Part shown: in pieces, positions 36,529 through 45,400 of the stretch
Position numbering within the stretch: the stretch's first letter is position 1
How the letters are laid out: every line of letters begins with the position of its first letter
NCBI RefSeq assembly: GCF_016342405.1
Contig: NZ_JAEINN010000016.1
Coordinates: 55,969 to 119,968 of the forward strand
Origin: Maridesulfovibrio ferrireducens
GTDB lineage: Bacteria; Desulfobacterota; Desulfovibrionia; Desulfovibrionales; Desulfovibrionaceae
Reading direction: 5' to 3'
Length of the DNA: 64,000 bases
Position numbers and translations under genes: made by a program
Notes under the pieces: model-generated
What the model was told of the DNA's origin: nothing
What the model saw: the letters and a program-made list of their open reading frames with translations, nothing else
Databases searched by the model: none

Positions 36529-37119
36529 ATGAAAAAACAGACTCTATCTATATTTGTTCTGCTCCTTGCTGCAGCAGTGCTTATGATTCCCTCATCCGGT
36601 TTTGCGTCTGAAAAAAAGATGAAAGAGACTATTCTCAATCTTGATTACACTCCTATTGAAATAGAATCTCCTCCTTGTTCAATCAAGATTGCAGTAGTAA
36701 AATTTACAGAAAGCAAACCCATTAAAGAAATAGGGCAAAGCAAACTGTTCAAATACATTCCCTCGATTGAGGTTGGCACATGGATGGCAAAATCATTATA
36801 CAGCCAACTTAAATCTCAAGGCTACAACGTTGAATACTTCGAAACTATGGATGATGCAGGAAATAGCTTCATAATTACCGGAGTCGCCAACAAAGTATAC
36901 ATAGCCCGCCCTGGACAGCTGGAAATGAAATATAAAGTCCAACTTGACGGCATGGTAACAAAAGACAATAAGCTGCTTTTTTCAAAAAATTATATTTCTA
37001 AACAAGAAAAAGAGTTTGCTAATACCGGTCAAAATGCAGGTAAGCTTATGGCCGGACTCCATGATTCATTCAGTCTGTTTATTCCGCAAGCTATCAAAAT
37101 CATCAATGACAACAACTAA
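36529..37119 (+). CDS. Secreted protein of unknown function
   Basis: A 196-residue protein with a clear signal peptide (residues 1-26, cleavage after GFA) and no lipobox. The mature part starts with a charged segment and an IAVVKFTESKP strand, then GTWMAKSLYSQLKSQGYNVEYFE and GVANKVYIA, a pattern resembling small periplasmic proteins of the YajG or transport-auxiliary type, though I cannot assign it. AGGAGA lies before the ATG. It is a single-gene unit ended by the terminator at 37151. Confidence 0.7.
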   Translation: MKKQTLSIFVLLLAAAVLMIPSSGFASEKKMKETILNLDYTPIEIESPPCSIKIAVVKFTESKPIKEIGQSKLFKYIPSIEVGTWMAKSLYSQLKSQGYNVEYFETMDDAGNSFIITGVANKVYIARPGQLEMKYKVQLDGMVTKDNKLLFSKNYISKQEKEFANTGQNAGKLMAGLHDSFSLFIPQAIKIINDNN

Positions 37120-37150
37120 ATACTGATATTCATATTAATAAAAATTAGTA

Positions 37151-37192
37151 AAAAGCCTGATGTGACTGTATCACATCGGGCTTTTCTTTTTT
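37151..37192 (+). terminator. Intrinsic terminator
   Basis: AAAAGCCTGATGTGA pairs with TCACATCGGGCTTTT around a 5-base loop, followed by CTTTTTT. It ends the 36529-37119 transcript. Confidence 0.85.
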
Positions 37193-37397
37193 GAAAAGCA
37201 TCAGAATATTAACTTTTATTAACTTGCGCCCTGTCTGAATAATCGTTATTAGAGCCGTGTTTGCAATGCTGGAGATTAAATACACCACTGAATGTATCTT
37301 TCGATTCCTCTCCTTTATTAACACTCGCAGCACCTGTTAGAAACAGTCGTGCTCCCACATAGTTAGTGGCAAATACAATATAACTACGGATAAAATA

Positions 37398-38372
37398 ATG
37401 ACAGCCCTTATCAATACAATAGAATACTATATCCCGAAGAACACGGTTGACTGCTTTGAACTTGATAAAACCAAACCCGAATGGCACGTCCGCAATTCTT
37501 TGCCTAAAACAGGCGTCCGTTTTCTTCACCATGCAGATAAAGATGAGACAACTCTGCAAATGGCCCGCAACGCAGCCGAGAAAGCTCTTAAAAGCCTCGC
37601 AGAATCAGAGCTTCCAGACACTCTGATTGTTTGTACTCAGACTCCGGACAATCTTCTTCCTCACGTATCCGCCTGTCTTCAACACGAACTGGGACTCCCT
37701 TCGTCCACCAAATGTTTTGATATCAGCCTCGGTTGCAGCGGATACTGTTACGGTCTTTCAACAGCTTACGCTTATCTGACAGCAAATATCTCTAAAAGAG
37801 TGCTCTTTGTTACGGTTGATAACTACTCTAAAATAATCGATTCAGATACCAACAAAGCCTACCTGCTCTTTTCTGACGGAGCCTCTGCAACCATTATTGA
37901 CAAACCTAAAACCTCCCCTGTTTTTCAATTTGGAACTGACGGCAGCCGTAACCAATCTATTGTCTGTAGCAATTCAGGTGTAAGCGTTACAACCGGAAAA
38001 GATCCCGAGACTCCCATTCCTAATCCTGAATTTCAAATGGACGGGTACAAAGTACTTCAGTTCACAATTAAAACAATCCCCCCGGAAATAATAAAGCTGA
38101 CAGAATCAGCAGGGGTTTCACTGGAAGACATTGACCTATTCATCTTCCATCAGGCCAGCCGCCGTGTACTTGAAGAAATGGGTAAAAAACTTGCTATTCC
38201 AGAAGAAAAACTGATCATAGACCTTGAAGAAGTGGGAAATATAACTTCCTCTTCAATCCCCATCGCCATGAAAAGAGCGGAAGAACGGGGAGTCCTTAAG
38301 CGTGGAGATAAGGTATTACTCTTCGGATTCGGGATAGGACTCAGCTGGTCCGGCGCAATTATCGAATATTAA
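37398..38372 (+). CDS. 3-oxoacyl-ACP synthase III-like ketosynthase (copy 2)
   Basis: The 324-residue protein is a close paralog of the protein at 12209: long identical blocks include SLPKTGVRFLHHAD (nearly), DTLIVCTQTPD and GFGIGLSWSGA. The triad is complete: C113 in SLGCSGYCYG, H251 in IFHQAS and N281 in EEVGNITSS. Unlike copy 1 it has no ACP, SDR or acyltransferase beside it and forms its own unit with a terminator after it. The RBS is weak (ACGGAT). It may supply the same short acyl chain at another level, or a different starter unit. Confidence 0.87.
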   Translation: MTALINTIEYYIPKNTVDCFELDKTKPEWHVRNSLPKTGVRFLHHADKDETTLQMARNAAEKALKSLAESELPDTLIVCTQTPDNLLPHVSACLQHELGLPSSTKCFDISLGCSGYCYGLSTAYAYLTANISKRVLFVTVDNYSKIIDSDTNKAYLLFSDGASATIIDKPKTSPVFQFGTDGSRNQSIVCSNSGVSVTTGKDPETPIPNPEFQMDGYKVLQFTIKTIPPEIIKLTESAGVSLEDIDLFIFHQASRRVLEEMGKKLAIPEEKLIIDLEEVGNITSSSIPIAMKRAEERGVLKRGDKVLLFGFGIGLSWSGAIIEY

Positions 38373-38377
38373 CAAAT

Positions 38378-38413
38378 AAGGGACTCGCCAGAGGGCAAGT
38401 CCCTATTTTTTTA
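38378..38413 (+). terminator. Intrinsic terminator between convergent genes
   Basis: AGGGACT and AGTCCCT form a stem with an internal GCC/GGC helix, followed by ATTTTTTT. It closes the KASIII copy 2 gene. It ends at the stop of the convergent mscS-like gene, so it may work weakly in both directions. Confidence 0.8.
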
Positions 38414-40087
38414 TACTTCATCTTTTTCTTTTAAAGAATTCCAGTCCGTAGCATGCAAATGCACATCCCTCTGAGGGAAAGGAATCAGTATACCTTCCGC
38501 GTTAAACTTTTTATAAATATCACGACTGATTTCATGAACGACTCTCCCTCTATTCTGAGGATGGTCAGCCCAGCAGAGTAGCTCATACTCCAATGAGGAA
38601 TCTCCGAAAGCTCGAAAACGAACACGAGGAGCAGGAGAATCGACAACCAGAGCATTTTTATGAGCCTCTTCAAGTAACAGAGCTTCAACTTTATCCACAT
38701 CGGAACCGTAAGCGACACCAATCTTTATACGTACCCTGAAATGCGGTTCAGGTAAGCTCTGATTTGTAATTTTTACATTAGTAATAACTGAATTAGGAAT
38801 AGTGATGAGTATATCATCACGAGTAAGCAAACGGGTGCTTCGCATACCGACAGCCTTAACCTCACCGCGCTCGCCCGATTCAAGAACGATATAATCCCCC
38901 GCCCTGAACGGTCGATCCAGAAAAATTGAAACCCCACCAAAAAAATTAGCTAAAGTTTCCCGCGCGGCAAGGGCTACTGCAACACCCGCGATACCGGCTG
39001 AAGCGAATACGGCTGTAACAGGAACCCCGAAATAACTACCGGCGTTATAAAACAAAATAAAGACCAGAAAGAAAGTAACGAGCCTGACAACAAGCTTAAT
39101 CACATCAGCATCAAGAGCTTCTTCGTTGATTTTCGAAGAAGCGATAATTCCATGCATAATGACATTCCCGGTCACAATTATTGCAATTCCTGAAAAGATA
39201 AGAAAAGCTGCTTCAAGTCCCATGATAAAGACTGCAAGCACCTGTCCTGTAATATTAATCTGTCTGGCTATAAGGTACTCCAAAAAAGCACACATAAACA
39301 TCCCGGAAAACGGAAAAAGCAAGCGCCCGATCTCCCACGAACAGTCATCAAACCGACACTTCATACGCTTATTAATCAGCCACATCACCCATAGTAAAAA
39401 TAAACCTGCTCCCAAAAGTAAAAAAAGACCTGCCCACTGCCACACAGCCTGTCCAAAATATCCACGCTTCATCCACGCAGGCAAATCGCTTAAAAACCCA
39501 TCGGGAATCATCCAACCTGATGAATAAATATACTGCTCATAAAGGCCATGATAATTTTCATCTAAATCGCTTTTTTTATAGGGTAATTCTCTAATTTCAT
39601 TATAAAATTCTTCCAGCCTGCTTACTGTCTCAGGAGTAAATAGAAATGACCCTGACCTTGGTGAATTCACTACTTTACCAATTACAAGCTCTGTATGCGG
39701 CATACGCCACTTCTCAATCCCGGTACTCTTTACATCTTCTTTATCAGGCACATCATTCATATCCGGCAAATCAAATCTATCAAGAATCTCGCGCAACCTA
39801 AGTACCGACTCTACACTCACATCACTTAGCAAAGTGGGCGGAACTTTGCTAAAATCAAAACAACGGGCAGCTCTCTGCAGGTACTCTAATTCAAGCTTAA
39901 AATCTTCATTAGGAGACGACGCAACAAGATATACCTCGTTAGTATAATGAATAAAACTCTTTAAGGTAGCCCGAGGGCTTGATGTATCCGGCGGTTCAAG
40001 CGGAAACATGGTGGAAGCAAAAAGGACAGAAGGAATCAACATTATGAGCACAATTGACAGAAATAAATATTTTACAGAACGAATCAT
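38411..40087 (-). CDS. MscS-family mechanosensitive ion channel
   Basis: I use ATG 40087, where a GGAG sits at ideal distance (CACGGAGAAAAT), over an upstream ATG at 40117. The 558-residue protein has a signal peptide, an extracytoplasmic N-terminal domain of about 190 residues, several membrane helices, and the MscS pore/beta domain: AGVAVALAARETLANFFGG near 365, then FRAGDYIVLESGERGEV and TIPNSVITNVKITNQS. It gates to release solutes on hypo-osmotic shock. It follows the thioredoxin gene by 26 bases on the same strand. Confidence 0.92.
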   Translation of the reverse strand: MIRSVKYLFLSIVLIMLIPSVLFASTMFPLEPPDTSSPRATLKSFIHYTNEVYLVASSPNEDFKLELEYLQRAARCFDFSKVPPTLLSDVSVESVLRLREILDRFDLPDMNDVPDKEDVKSTGIEKWRMPHTELVIGKVVNSPRSGSFLFTPETVSRLEEFYNEIRELPYKKSDLDENYHGLYEQYIYSSGWMIPDGFLSDLPAWMKRGYFGQAVWQWAGLFLLLGAGLFLLWVMWLINKRMKCRFDDCSWEIGRLLFPFSGMFMCAFLEYLIARQINITGQVLAVFIMGLEAAFLIFSGIAIIVTGNVIMHGIIASSKINEEALDADVIKLVVRLVTFFLVFILFYNAGSYFGVPVTAVFASAGIAGVAVALAARETLANFFGGVSIFLDRPFRAGDYIVLESGERGEVKAVGMRSTRLLTRDDILITIPNSVITNVKITNQSLPEPHFRVRIKIGVAYGSDVDKVEALLLEEAHKNALVVDSPAPRVRFRAFGDSSLEYELLCWADHPQNRGRVVHEISRDIYKKFNAEGILIPFPQRDVHLHATDWNSLKEKDEV

Positions 40088-40113
40088 ATTTTCTCCGTGA
40101 AACTTAAGAAATA

Positions 40114-40560
40114 TCAACTCGATTGCTTAACCCACTCCACTATTTGCTGTGTAGTCATAGCACCGGATATACGTTTTTGTTCGCGACCATTATTGAAGAG
40201 AACCAGAGTGGGGAGTGATCGTATGTTGAACTTGGCGGATAATTCTTTTGAATGTTCTGTCTCAACTTTAGCTGTCAGAATTTTAGGAAAAATTTCTGCG
40301 GCGGCACTTTGAAAAGCCGGAGCCATCGACTTGCAGTGACCGCACCACGGTGCCCAGAAATCGACCAACACTGGCAAATCTGTTTTTGATATGAATCGAT
40401 CGAAAGTTGAAGCTGTCAGTTCGACTGGTTTTGGAATAAGCACCTGCCCTCCACACTTCCCGCATGCGGGCTGGTCTCCGAACCGCTTAGATAATATACG
40501 GTTGACAGCGCGGCAGTTGGGACAGACAACATGTATGGCACCTGAAGTGGTATCGTCCAT
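40114..40560 (-). CDS. trxC: TrxC-like thioredoxin with zinc finger and CGHC active site
   Basis: The 148-residue protein has an N-terminal zinc site (C13, C16, C33, C36) as in thioredoxin 2, then a thioredoxin fold with VLVDFWAPWCGHCKSMAP. The active site is CGHC (C73-C76), as in protein disulfide isomerases, where E. coli TrxC has CGPC. LPTLVLFNNG supplies the cis-proline region. It is a cytoplasmic protein-disulfide reductase by family. The changed residue should make the redox potential less reducing. GGAGG precedes the ATG. Confidence 0.9.
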   Translation of the reverse strand: MDDTTSGAIHVVCPNCRAVNRILSKRFGDQPACGKCGGQVLIPKPVELTASTFDRFISKTDLPVLVDFWAPWCGHCKSMAPAFQSAAAEIFPKILTAKVETEHSKELSAKFNIRSLPTLVLFNNGREQKRISGAMTTQQIVEWVKQSS

Positions 40561-40654
40561 AACTTCCTCCTTCTAAAATCCAGAGCATTCGAAAAAGCAA
40601 ATTAACTAAGCTGATTAATACCATGAAAAAACAACACGTGTAAGATAATTTTTC

Positions 40655-40687
40655 AAAAAAAAAGGGATCACCTGTTATGGCAATCCC
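40655..40687 (-). terminator. Intrinsic terminator after wecB
   Basis: On the - strand GGGATTGCC and GGTGATCCC form a 9-bp stem with loop ATAACA, followed by nine T residues. It lies just past the wecB stop. Confidence 0.88.
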
Positions 40688-40712
40688 TGCAATAAAAAAC
40701 TGATCTTACTGC

Positions 40713-41816
40713 TTAACCTCGATTCAAATAATCAATCAGAATTTCCCAAATACGCTCAGCGGCGTGCCCGTCCCAACCTGGTATTTCAGGGGCAGGATCA
40801 TCTGTTTTAGCAAAAGCCTTTTCTACTTCACTCAGAATTTTAGCTTCAGAAACACCTGCAATAACATTTGTTCCGCGATCGACAGTGACAGGACGCTCTG
40901 TATTCTCACGAACGGTTACACAAGGAACGCCAAGAGCTGTCGTTTCTTCCTGCAATCCGCCGCTGTCGGTAATGACAACCTGTGCATCTTTCCACAGATA
41001 GAGTGATTCACGAAACGAAAGAGGCGGAAAAGTATGCACATTTTCTGAAAATGAAATAGAAAACTCTTCCATCATCTTGGCTGTGCGAGGATGGATAGGA
41101 AACAGAATAGGCAATTTCTCTGAAATTTTATTAAGCGCGGAAACAATACCCTTCAAGACATCTTTACAATCTACATTTGAAGGACGATGCAGCGTTAAAA
41201 ACGCATACTTCCCAAGCTTTTCTTTGAGCGGCCTGGATTGATAATCGGAAGTAACATCGTCTCCAAGCCTCTTCACATTATAGAACAAATTGTCGATCAT
41301 GACGTTGCCGACCTGAAAAACCGAAGCAGGGTCTTTACCTTCGCGCAATAAATTATCGAATCCGTGCTCTTCGGTAGTAAAAAATAAATTACTGATCGAA
41401 TCTGTAACCATACGGTTGATTTCTTCAGGCATATCCAGATCACCGCTTCTAAGACCAGCCTCAACGTGAGCCACAGGGATATGCAGTTTCCGAGCAGTGA
41501 CAGAACAAGCCAGAGTGGAATTAACATCGCCCACAACAACGACCAGATCAGGCTTGTGCTCAATACATATCTTCTCAAAAGAGATCATTATCGCGCCGGT
41601 CTGCTCAGCATGAGAACCTGTTGATTTACCCATATTAAACTTAGGCTCATCAATATCCAGATCCTCAAAAAAGACCTGAGACATCTGACGATCATAATGC
41701 TGACCAGTATAAACAATGTCGCATTCAATGGATTCCAAATTGCGGGATGCCCTGAAAATAGGGGCTACTTTCATCAAGTTAGGCCGCGCTCCGGCTACCA
41801 GAAAAACTTTTTTCAT
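40713..41816 (-). CDS. wecB: UDP-N-acetylglucosamine 2-epimerase (non-hydrolysing)
   Basis: The 367-residue GT-B-fold epimerase interconverts UDP-GlcNAc and UDP-ManNAc. It has GARPNLMKVAP near residue 9, HVEAGLRSGD near 133, and DSGGLQEE near 286, the conserved substrate-binding and catalytic blocks. It supplies UDP-ManNAc for surface glycans. Variants that epimerise UDP-GlcNAc3NAcA (WbpI-like) have the same motifs and would match the WbpD-like and WbpB-like proteins in region 1, so specificity is open. Confidence 0.92.
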   Translation of the reverse strand: MKKVFLVAGARPNLMKVAPIFRASRNLESIECDIVYTGQHYDRQMSQVFFEDLDIDEPKFNMGKSTGSHAEQTGAIMISFEKICIEHKPDLVVVVGDVNSTLACSVTARKLHIPVAHVEAGLRSGDLDMPEEINRMVTDSISNLFFTTEEHGFDNLLREGKDPASVFQVGNVMIDNLFYNVKRLGDDVTSDYQSRPLKEKLGKYAFLTLHRPSNVDCKDVLKGIVSALNKISEKLPILFPIHPRTAKMMEEFSISFSENVHTFPPLSFRESLYLWKDAQVVITDSGGLQEETTALGVPCVTVRENTERPVTVDRGTNVIAGVSEAKILSEVEKAFAKTDDPAPEIPGWDGHAAERIWEILIDYLNRG

Positions 41817-41839
41817 TTATATGCTCTCAATTGAAATTA

Positions 41840-41905
41840 CTCGGAGACTTATGCCTCCGGCGGCTTAAAACCTGCCCTCGACCCCTTTGGTCCAGCCGAA
41901 GGCGA
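41840..41905. repeat. GC-rich intergenic patch between radA and wecB
   Basis: The gap contains GCCTCCGGCGGC followed by CCTGCCCTCGACCCCTTTGGTCC and CAGCCGAAGGCG. It is far richer in G+C than its surroundings. It resembles the CCGGCGG-containing intergenic sequences that recur in Desulfovibrio genomes, but no second copy is seen in this window. Confidence 0.3.
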
Positions 41906-41926
41906 AATCACCTATTCTTAGTTCTT

Positions 41927-43249
41927 TTATCCATTTGGTCCGAAAAGCTTATTCTGCAATTCATCCAAAGTACGACATGATTCAGACTGAAAAATTGGAC
42001 CATATCCAAGTCTGTCTGCCTGTTTGAGTCTTGTTTCTCCGCCCGAAGCAGGACGGATGCGGCCGTTTAAATCAACTTCGCCCCAAAATACTGAGCCGGC
42101 CGGGAGCGGACGATCATAGAAAGAAGAAAGAACAGCGGCTGCGACTCCAAGATCAAGGCCGGGATCGCGCATAGCAAGACCGCCGCCTATTTTTGCGTAA
42201 ATATCAAGCTGTCCGAGATTTAAATTGAGCCTTTTTTCAAGTACGGCAAGAATCAGATTAAGCCTGTTTGTGTCAAATCCCAACGCTGTTCGACGCGGTA
42301 TGGAAAGCACTGAACGGCTCGCTAAGGCCTGTACTTCTACAGCAAAAGGTTTGTGCCCGTCCATTGCCATAACTACAGCTGCACCGGAAAAAGAATCGTC
42401 CCTGTCACCGAGAAAAAGTGTTGAAGGATCTTCAACTATTTCCATTCCCGATTCACGCATGGAAAAGACAACCAGCTCATCACTGGGACCGAATCTGTTT
42501 TTAAGCACGCGCATAATGCGCATCATATGTTTACGGTCGCCTTCAAGATAAAGAACGGTATCAACCATATGCTCAAGTAACTTTGGCCCGGCAATCTGTC
42601 CGTCTTTGGTGACATGCCCGACTAACACCAGCGTCGCAGTGGTCTTTTTAGCTGCTTCGACAAGTTCAGACGAAACAGCACGCACTTGACTGACGCATCC
42701 CGGAATACCTTCCGCACGAGAAGAATTAAGTGTTTGCACGGAATCGATTATCAAGAGATCCGGTTTCTCCGGAGCTTCGAGAATAGCAAGAGCTTCTTCG
42801 GAATTAGTGCTGGCAATGGCAAGCATTCCTGAATTGAGCAACCCCAGTCTTTCGGCGCGCCCTCTGATTTGAGCCAAAGATTCTTCACCGGAAAAGTATA
42901 CAGCCCGGTTTCCCATCTGTGCCTGAGCACAGGCAAGCTGCAAAAGCAGGGTCGATTTTCCGATACCGGGTTCACCGCCGACAAGGACAGCTCCACCGGG
43001 AACAAAACCTTTTCCCAACACAGTATCAAGCGGAGCAAACCCTGTTGAACGGGCCTCGGTATGTTCTGTCGGAATGTCAGCCAGAGCAGTAGTTCTTACG
43101 CCTGCATAAGTATGACTTACTGCTCCCTTTTTACGAACAACCACTTTTTGCTGCAAAGTATTCCATTCACCGCAACGAGGGCATTGCCCCTGCCATTTAA
43201 TGGCTTGAGCTCCGCAACCCGAACAAACAAAAATATCTTTCGTTTTCAT
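41927..43249 (-). CDS. radA: DNA repair protein RadA
   Basis: The 440-residue protein has the N-terminal zinc finger (C9, C12, C23, C26), Walker A GEPGIGKST at 91-99, Walker B LLIIDSVQTL, the RadA-specific KNRFG motif near 251, and a C-terminal Lon-like domain. RadA is a RecA-like ATPase that drives branch migration in recombination and helps process stalled forks. The length is typical. Confidence 0.96.
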   Translation of the reverse strand: MKTKDIFVCSGCGAQAIKWQGQCPRCGEWNTLQQKVVVRKKGAVSHTYAGVRTTALADIPTEHTEARSTGFAPLDTVLGKGFVPGGAVLVGGEPGIGKSTLLLQLACAQAQMGNRAVYFSGEESLAQIRGRAERLGLLNSGMLAIASTNSEEALAILEAPEKPDLLIIDSVQTLNSSRAEGIPGCVSQVRAVSSELVEAAKKTTATLVLVGHVTKDGQIAGPKLLEHMVDTVLYLEGDRKHMMRIMRVLKNRFGPSDELVVFSMRESGMEIVEDPSTLFLGDRDDSFSGAAVVMAMDGHKPFAVEVQALASRSVLSIPRRTALGFDTNRLNLILAVLEKRLNLNLGQLDIYAKIGGGLAMRDPGLDLGVAAAVLSSFYDRPLPAGSVFWGEVDLNGRIRPASGGETRLKQADRLGYGPIFQSESCRTLDELQNKLFGPNG

Positions 43250-43280
43250 ACATATCTCCGCAGTGGTAAAACCATAAACA

Positions 43281-43312
43281 AAAAGCCGGACATGCAGTCC
43301 GGCTTTTCATAT
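43281..43312 (-). terminator. Intrinsic terminator
   Basis: AAAAGCCGGAC and GTCCGGCTTTT form a perfect 11-bp stem, with T-runs in both directions. It ends the DUF3426 gene and may also function on the + strand. Confidence 0.85.
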
Positions 43313-43381
43313 TTAAATCTATCAATTCAATTTAATCTGCGCAGCCCTTTATATTTAAAGAATTACGCTTCAAATCAATCT

Positions 43382-44773
43382 TTATTTCTTAGGCGGATTT
43401 TTGGCTTCCACCACATTGATAACATATTCCTTAACAGCAGGAGACGGTTTGAAGAATACCACCATGAAAGGAGTATCCATGCCCGGCTTAAGCAGAGTAT
43501 TATTTGATAAAACTCCAACCTTCGAAGTCAGCCCTGCATCTATTTCCTCACGGGACTGAACTTCAAGCTGGAACAGTGAAAGTGTGTTTCCACAAAGAAG
43601 TCTTTGAGAATCAAGCACCTGCCCTTTATCATCAAAAAGCTGGGCTTCCACTTCAATAAGCTCTTTAGGCGTATTGAAATTATTTACCACTTTGCCTTCG
43701 ATTATAAAAAGCTGTCCAGCTTTGTCATTATTCACATAAAATTGGCGCAAATCTTTAAAAGAGAACTTACTGAATCTTTTGGACGGAGGCTCGGAAGCGT
43801 CCATCTCGCCATCTTCAGTAGAAGAGACAAAAGGAATATCGAAAGGAACACTTTCCCAGAGTTTCAGATACCAGGCTGCCCCGGCTCCTCCGGCAAAAAG
43901 CAGGACAATGATCAAAGTAATGATCATTCCTTTTCCTTTTTTCTTACCACCGTTTTTACCCGCAGAAGACCGGGTGGAGTCTTCATCAAGGTCAAAACCG
44001 TTTATCTCTCCATCGTCAAGGGGAAGACCGTGGTCGTCATCATCATCCTCTTCTTCAAAGGATTCTCCCTCTTCGTAAGATTCCTCGTCTTCAACTTCCT
44101 CATCATCTCCGAAAAGCTCGTCTTCGGAAAAAGATTCAGTTTCCTCGTCATCGCCAAAGAGTTCATCTTCATCAAAGGACTCTTCTTCGGCTACGGGTTC
44201 GGGAGCTTCTTCTTCAGCAACTTCTTCTGAAAATTCATCATCTTCATCACTGCCGAAAAGTTCCTCATCTATATCAAAAGCCTCTTCGTCGTCAGCAGGT
44301 GCTGCGGGCTCATCATCATCAAAAAGATCCGCACCTAAATCCGCGTCGGCATCATTATCATCTGAACCGAAAAGATCATCTTCAAGATCATCAGTACCGG
44401 CAACAGCGGGAGCCTCATCATCGGCTCCAAGGTCACCGAAAAGATCTTCATCAAGATCCTCTTCAGTTTCTTCGCTTGAGTCTTCGCCAAACAAATCTTC
44501 ATCAAGATCTTCTTCAGCAGGAGCTTCCGGTTCCGGTTCCGGTTCTGGTTCGGGCTCTGGCTCAGGTTTCGGTTTTGGTTTTGGTTGCGGCTTCGGCTCA
44601 CTAACAATCTCTTCTTCGAGCATAGACGCAACTTCGTCTTCCGGCTCTAGAGCAGGAGGGCTTACCTTAAAAACATTCGCACACTTGGAGCATTTAACTT
44701 TAACTCCGCCTGCTGGAATTTTACTATCCGGTAAATTGAACTTGGTCTCACAGTTGGAACACGTAATAATCAT
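43382..44773 (-). CDS. MJ0042 zinc-ribbon / DUF3426 membrane protein with acidic LFG-repeat region
   Basis: The 463-residue protein starts with an MJ0042-type zinc ribbon (C5, C8, C28, C31). A Pro/Lys/Glu stretch follows (alternating P with K or E, about 70-85), then a highly acidic region (about 85-275) with seven copies of an acidic-LF-G/D motif such as DEDLFG and EDELFG. A basic patch, one membrane helix near 290-310 and a C-terminal DUF3426 domain complete it. The cytoplasmic half looks like a docking platform. The function of the family is unknown. The acidic region is disordered by composition. Confidence 0.85.
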   Translation of the reverse strand: MIITCSNCETKFNLPDSKIPAGGVKVKCSKCANVFKVSPPALEPEDEVASMLEEEIVSEPKPQPKPKPKPEPEPEPEPEPEPEAPAEEDLDEDLFGEDSSEETEEDLDEDLFGDLGADDEAPAVAGTDDLEDDLFGSDDNDADADLGADLFDDDEPAAPADDEEAFDIDEELFGSDEDDEFSEEVAEEEAPEPVAEEESFDEDELFGDDEETESFSEDELFGDDEEVEDEESYEEGESFEEEDDDDDHGLPLDDGEINGFDLDEDSTRSSAGKNGGKKKGKGMIITLIIVLLFAGGAGAAWYLKLWESVPFDIPFVSSTEDGEMDASEPPSKRFSKFSFKDLRQFYVNNDKAGQLFIIEGKVVNNFNTPKELIEVEAQLFDDKGQVLDSQRLLCGNTLSLFQLEVQSREEIDAGLTSKVGVLSNNTLLKPGMDTPFMVVFFKPSPAVKEYVINVVEAKNPPKK

Positions 44774-44847
44774 GGACCGCTCTACCTGCTCTTAAAGAGG
44801 TTTAAATCAACTCAAATCATAAAAAAATAACACATGAAACTATAGAA

Positions 44848-45372
44848 TTAGACATTCTCTAATTCATAGACAGCATTTAGATACCTGTATTTTTCAGCGT
44901 AGTCCATTCCGTATCCTACAAGGAAGCCATTCTCAACAACAAAACCGGGAAAATCGACTTTAAGATCAATTTCTCTGCGCTCTCCTTTATCAATCAGAGC
45001 ACAGGTTTTAATGCTAAGCGGATTACGCTTGGAGAAAACATGCTTCAAAAATTCAACAGAATGCCCAGTATCTACAATATCTTCTACTATAAGAACATGC
45101 TTATCGGCAATAGATCCTTCCAGATCTTTTGAAAAATTCATGCTTCCGGTTCTGCTTGTTCCGCTTCCATAACTTGAAAGGCGAACAAAATCTATTTCCG
45201 GCTCAGCTTCGAGACTGCGTGTAAGATCCGCAAAAAAAAGATAGGCACCTTTTAACACGCATACACATACTAAAGGCTGATCCCCGTATGTTACAGAAAT
45301 TTCTTTACTAATTTCCTTAATTCTAGCCGCAATAACTTCGGAAGAGAATACTTCTTTAAGGCAATGGCCCAT
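44848..45372 (-). CDS. hpt: Hypoxanthine phosphoribosyltransferase
   Basis: The 174-residue type I PRTase salvages hypoxanthine and guanine with PRPP to IMP and GMP. It has VLKGAYLFFADL near 39, the flexible-loop SSYGSGTSRTG near 66, and the PRPP motif VEDIVDTGHS at 96-105. Length and layout match bacterial Hpt. It stands between a 74-base gap and the ArgA-like gene. Confidence 0.94.
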   Translation of the reverse strand: MGHCLKEVFSSEVIAARIKEISKEISVTYGDQPLVCVCVLKGAYLFFADLTRSLEAEPEIDFVRLSSYGSGTSRTGSMNFSKDLEGSIADKHVLIVEDIVDTGHSVEFLKHVFSKRNPLSIKTCALIDKGERREIDLKVDFPGFVVENGFLVGYGMDYAEKYRYLNAVYELENV

Positions 45373-45400
45373 AACTAAGTTCCTTATTAATTTAATATAC

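Noticed and set aside
43950..44620. Tandem DNA repeat or CRISPR-like array
   Set aside because: The repetitive look comes from acidic and Pro-rich codons of the DUF3426 protein; there are no regular repeat-spacer units.
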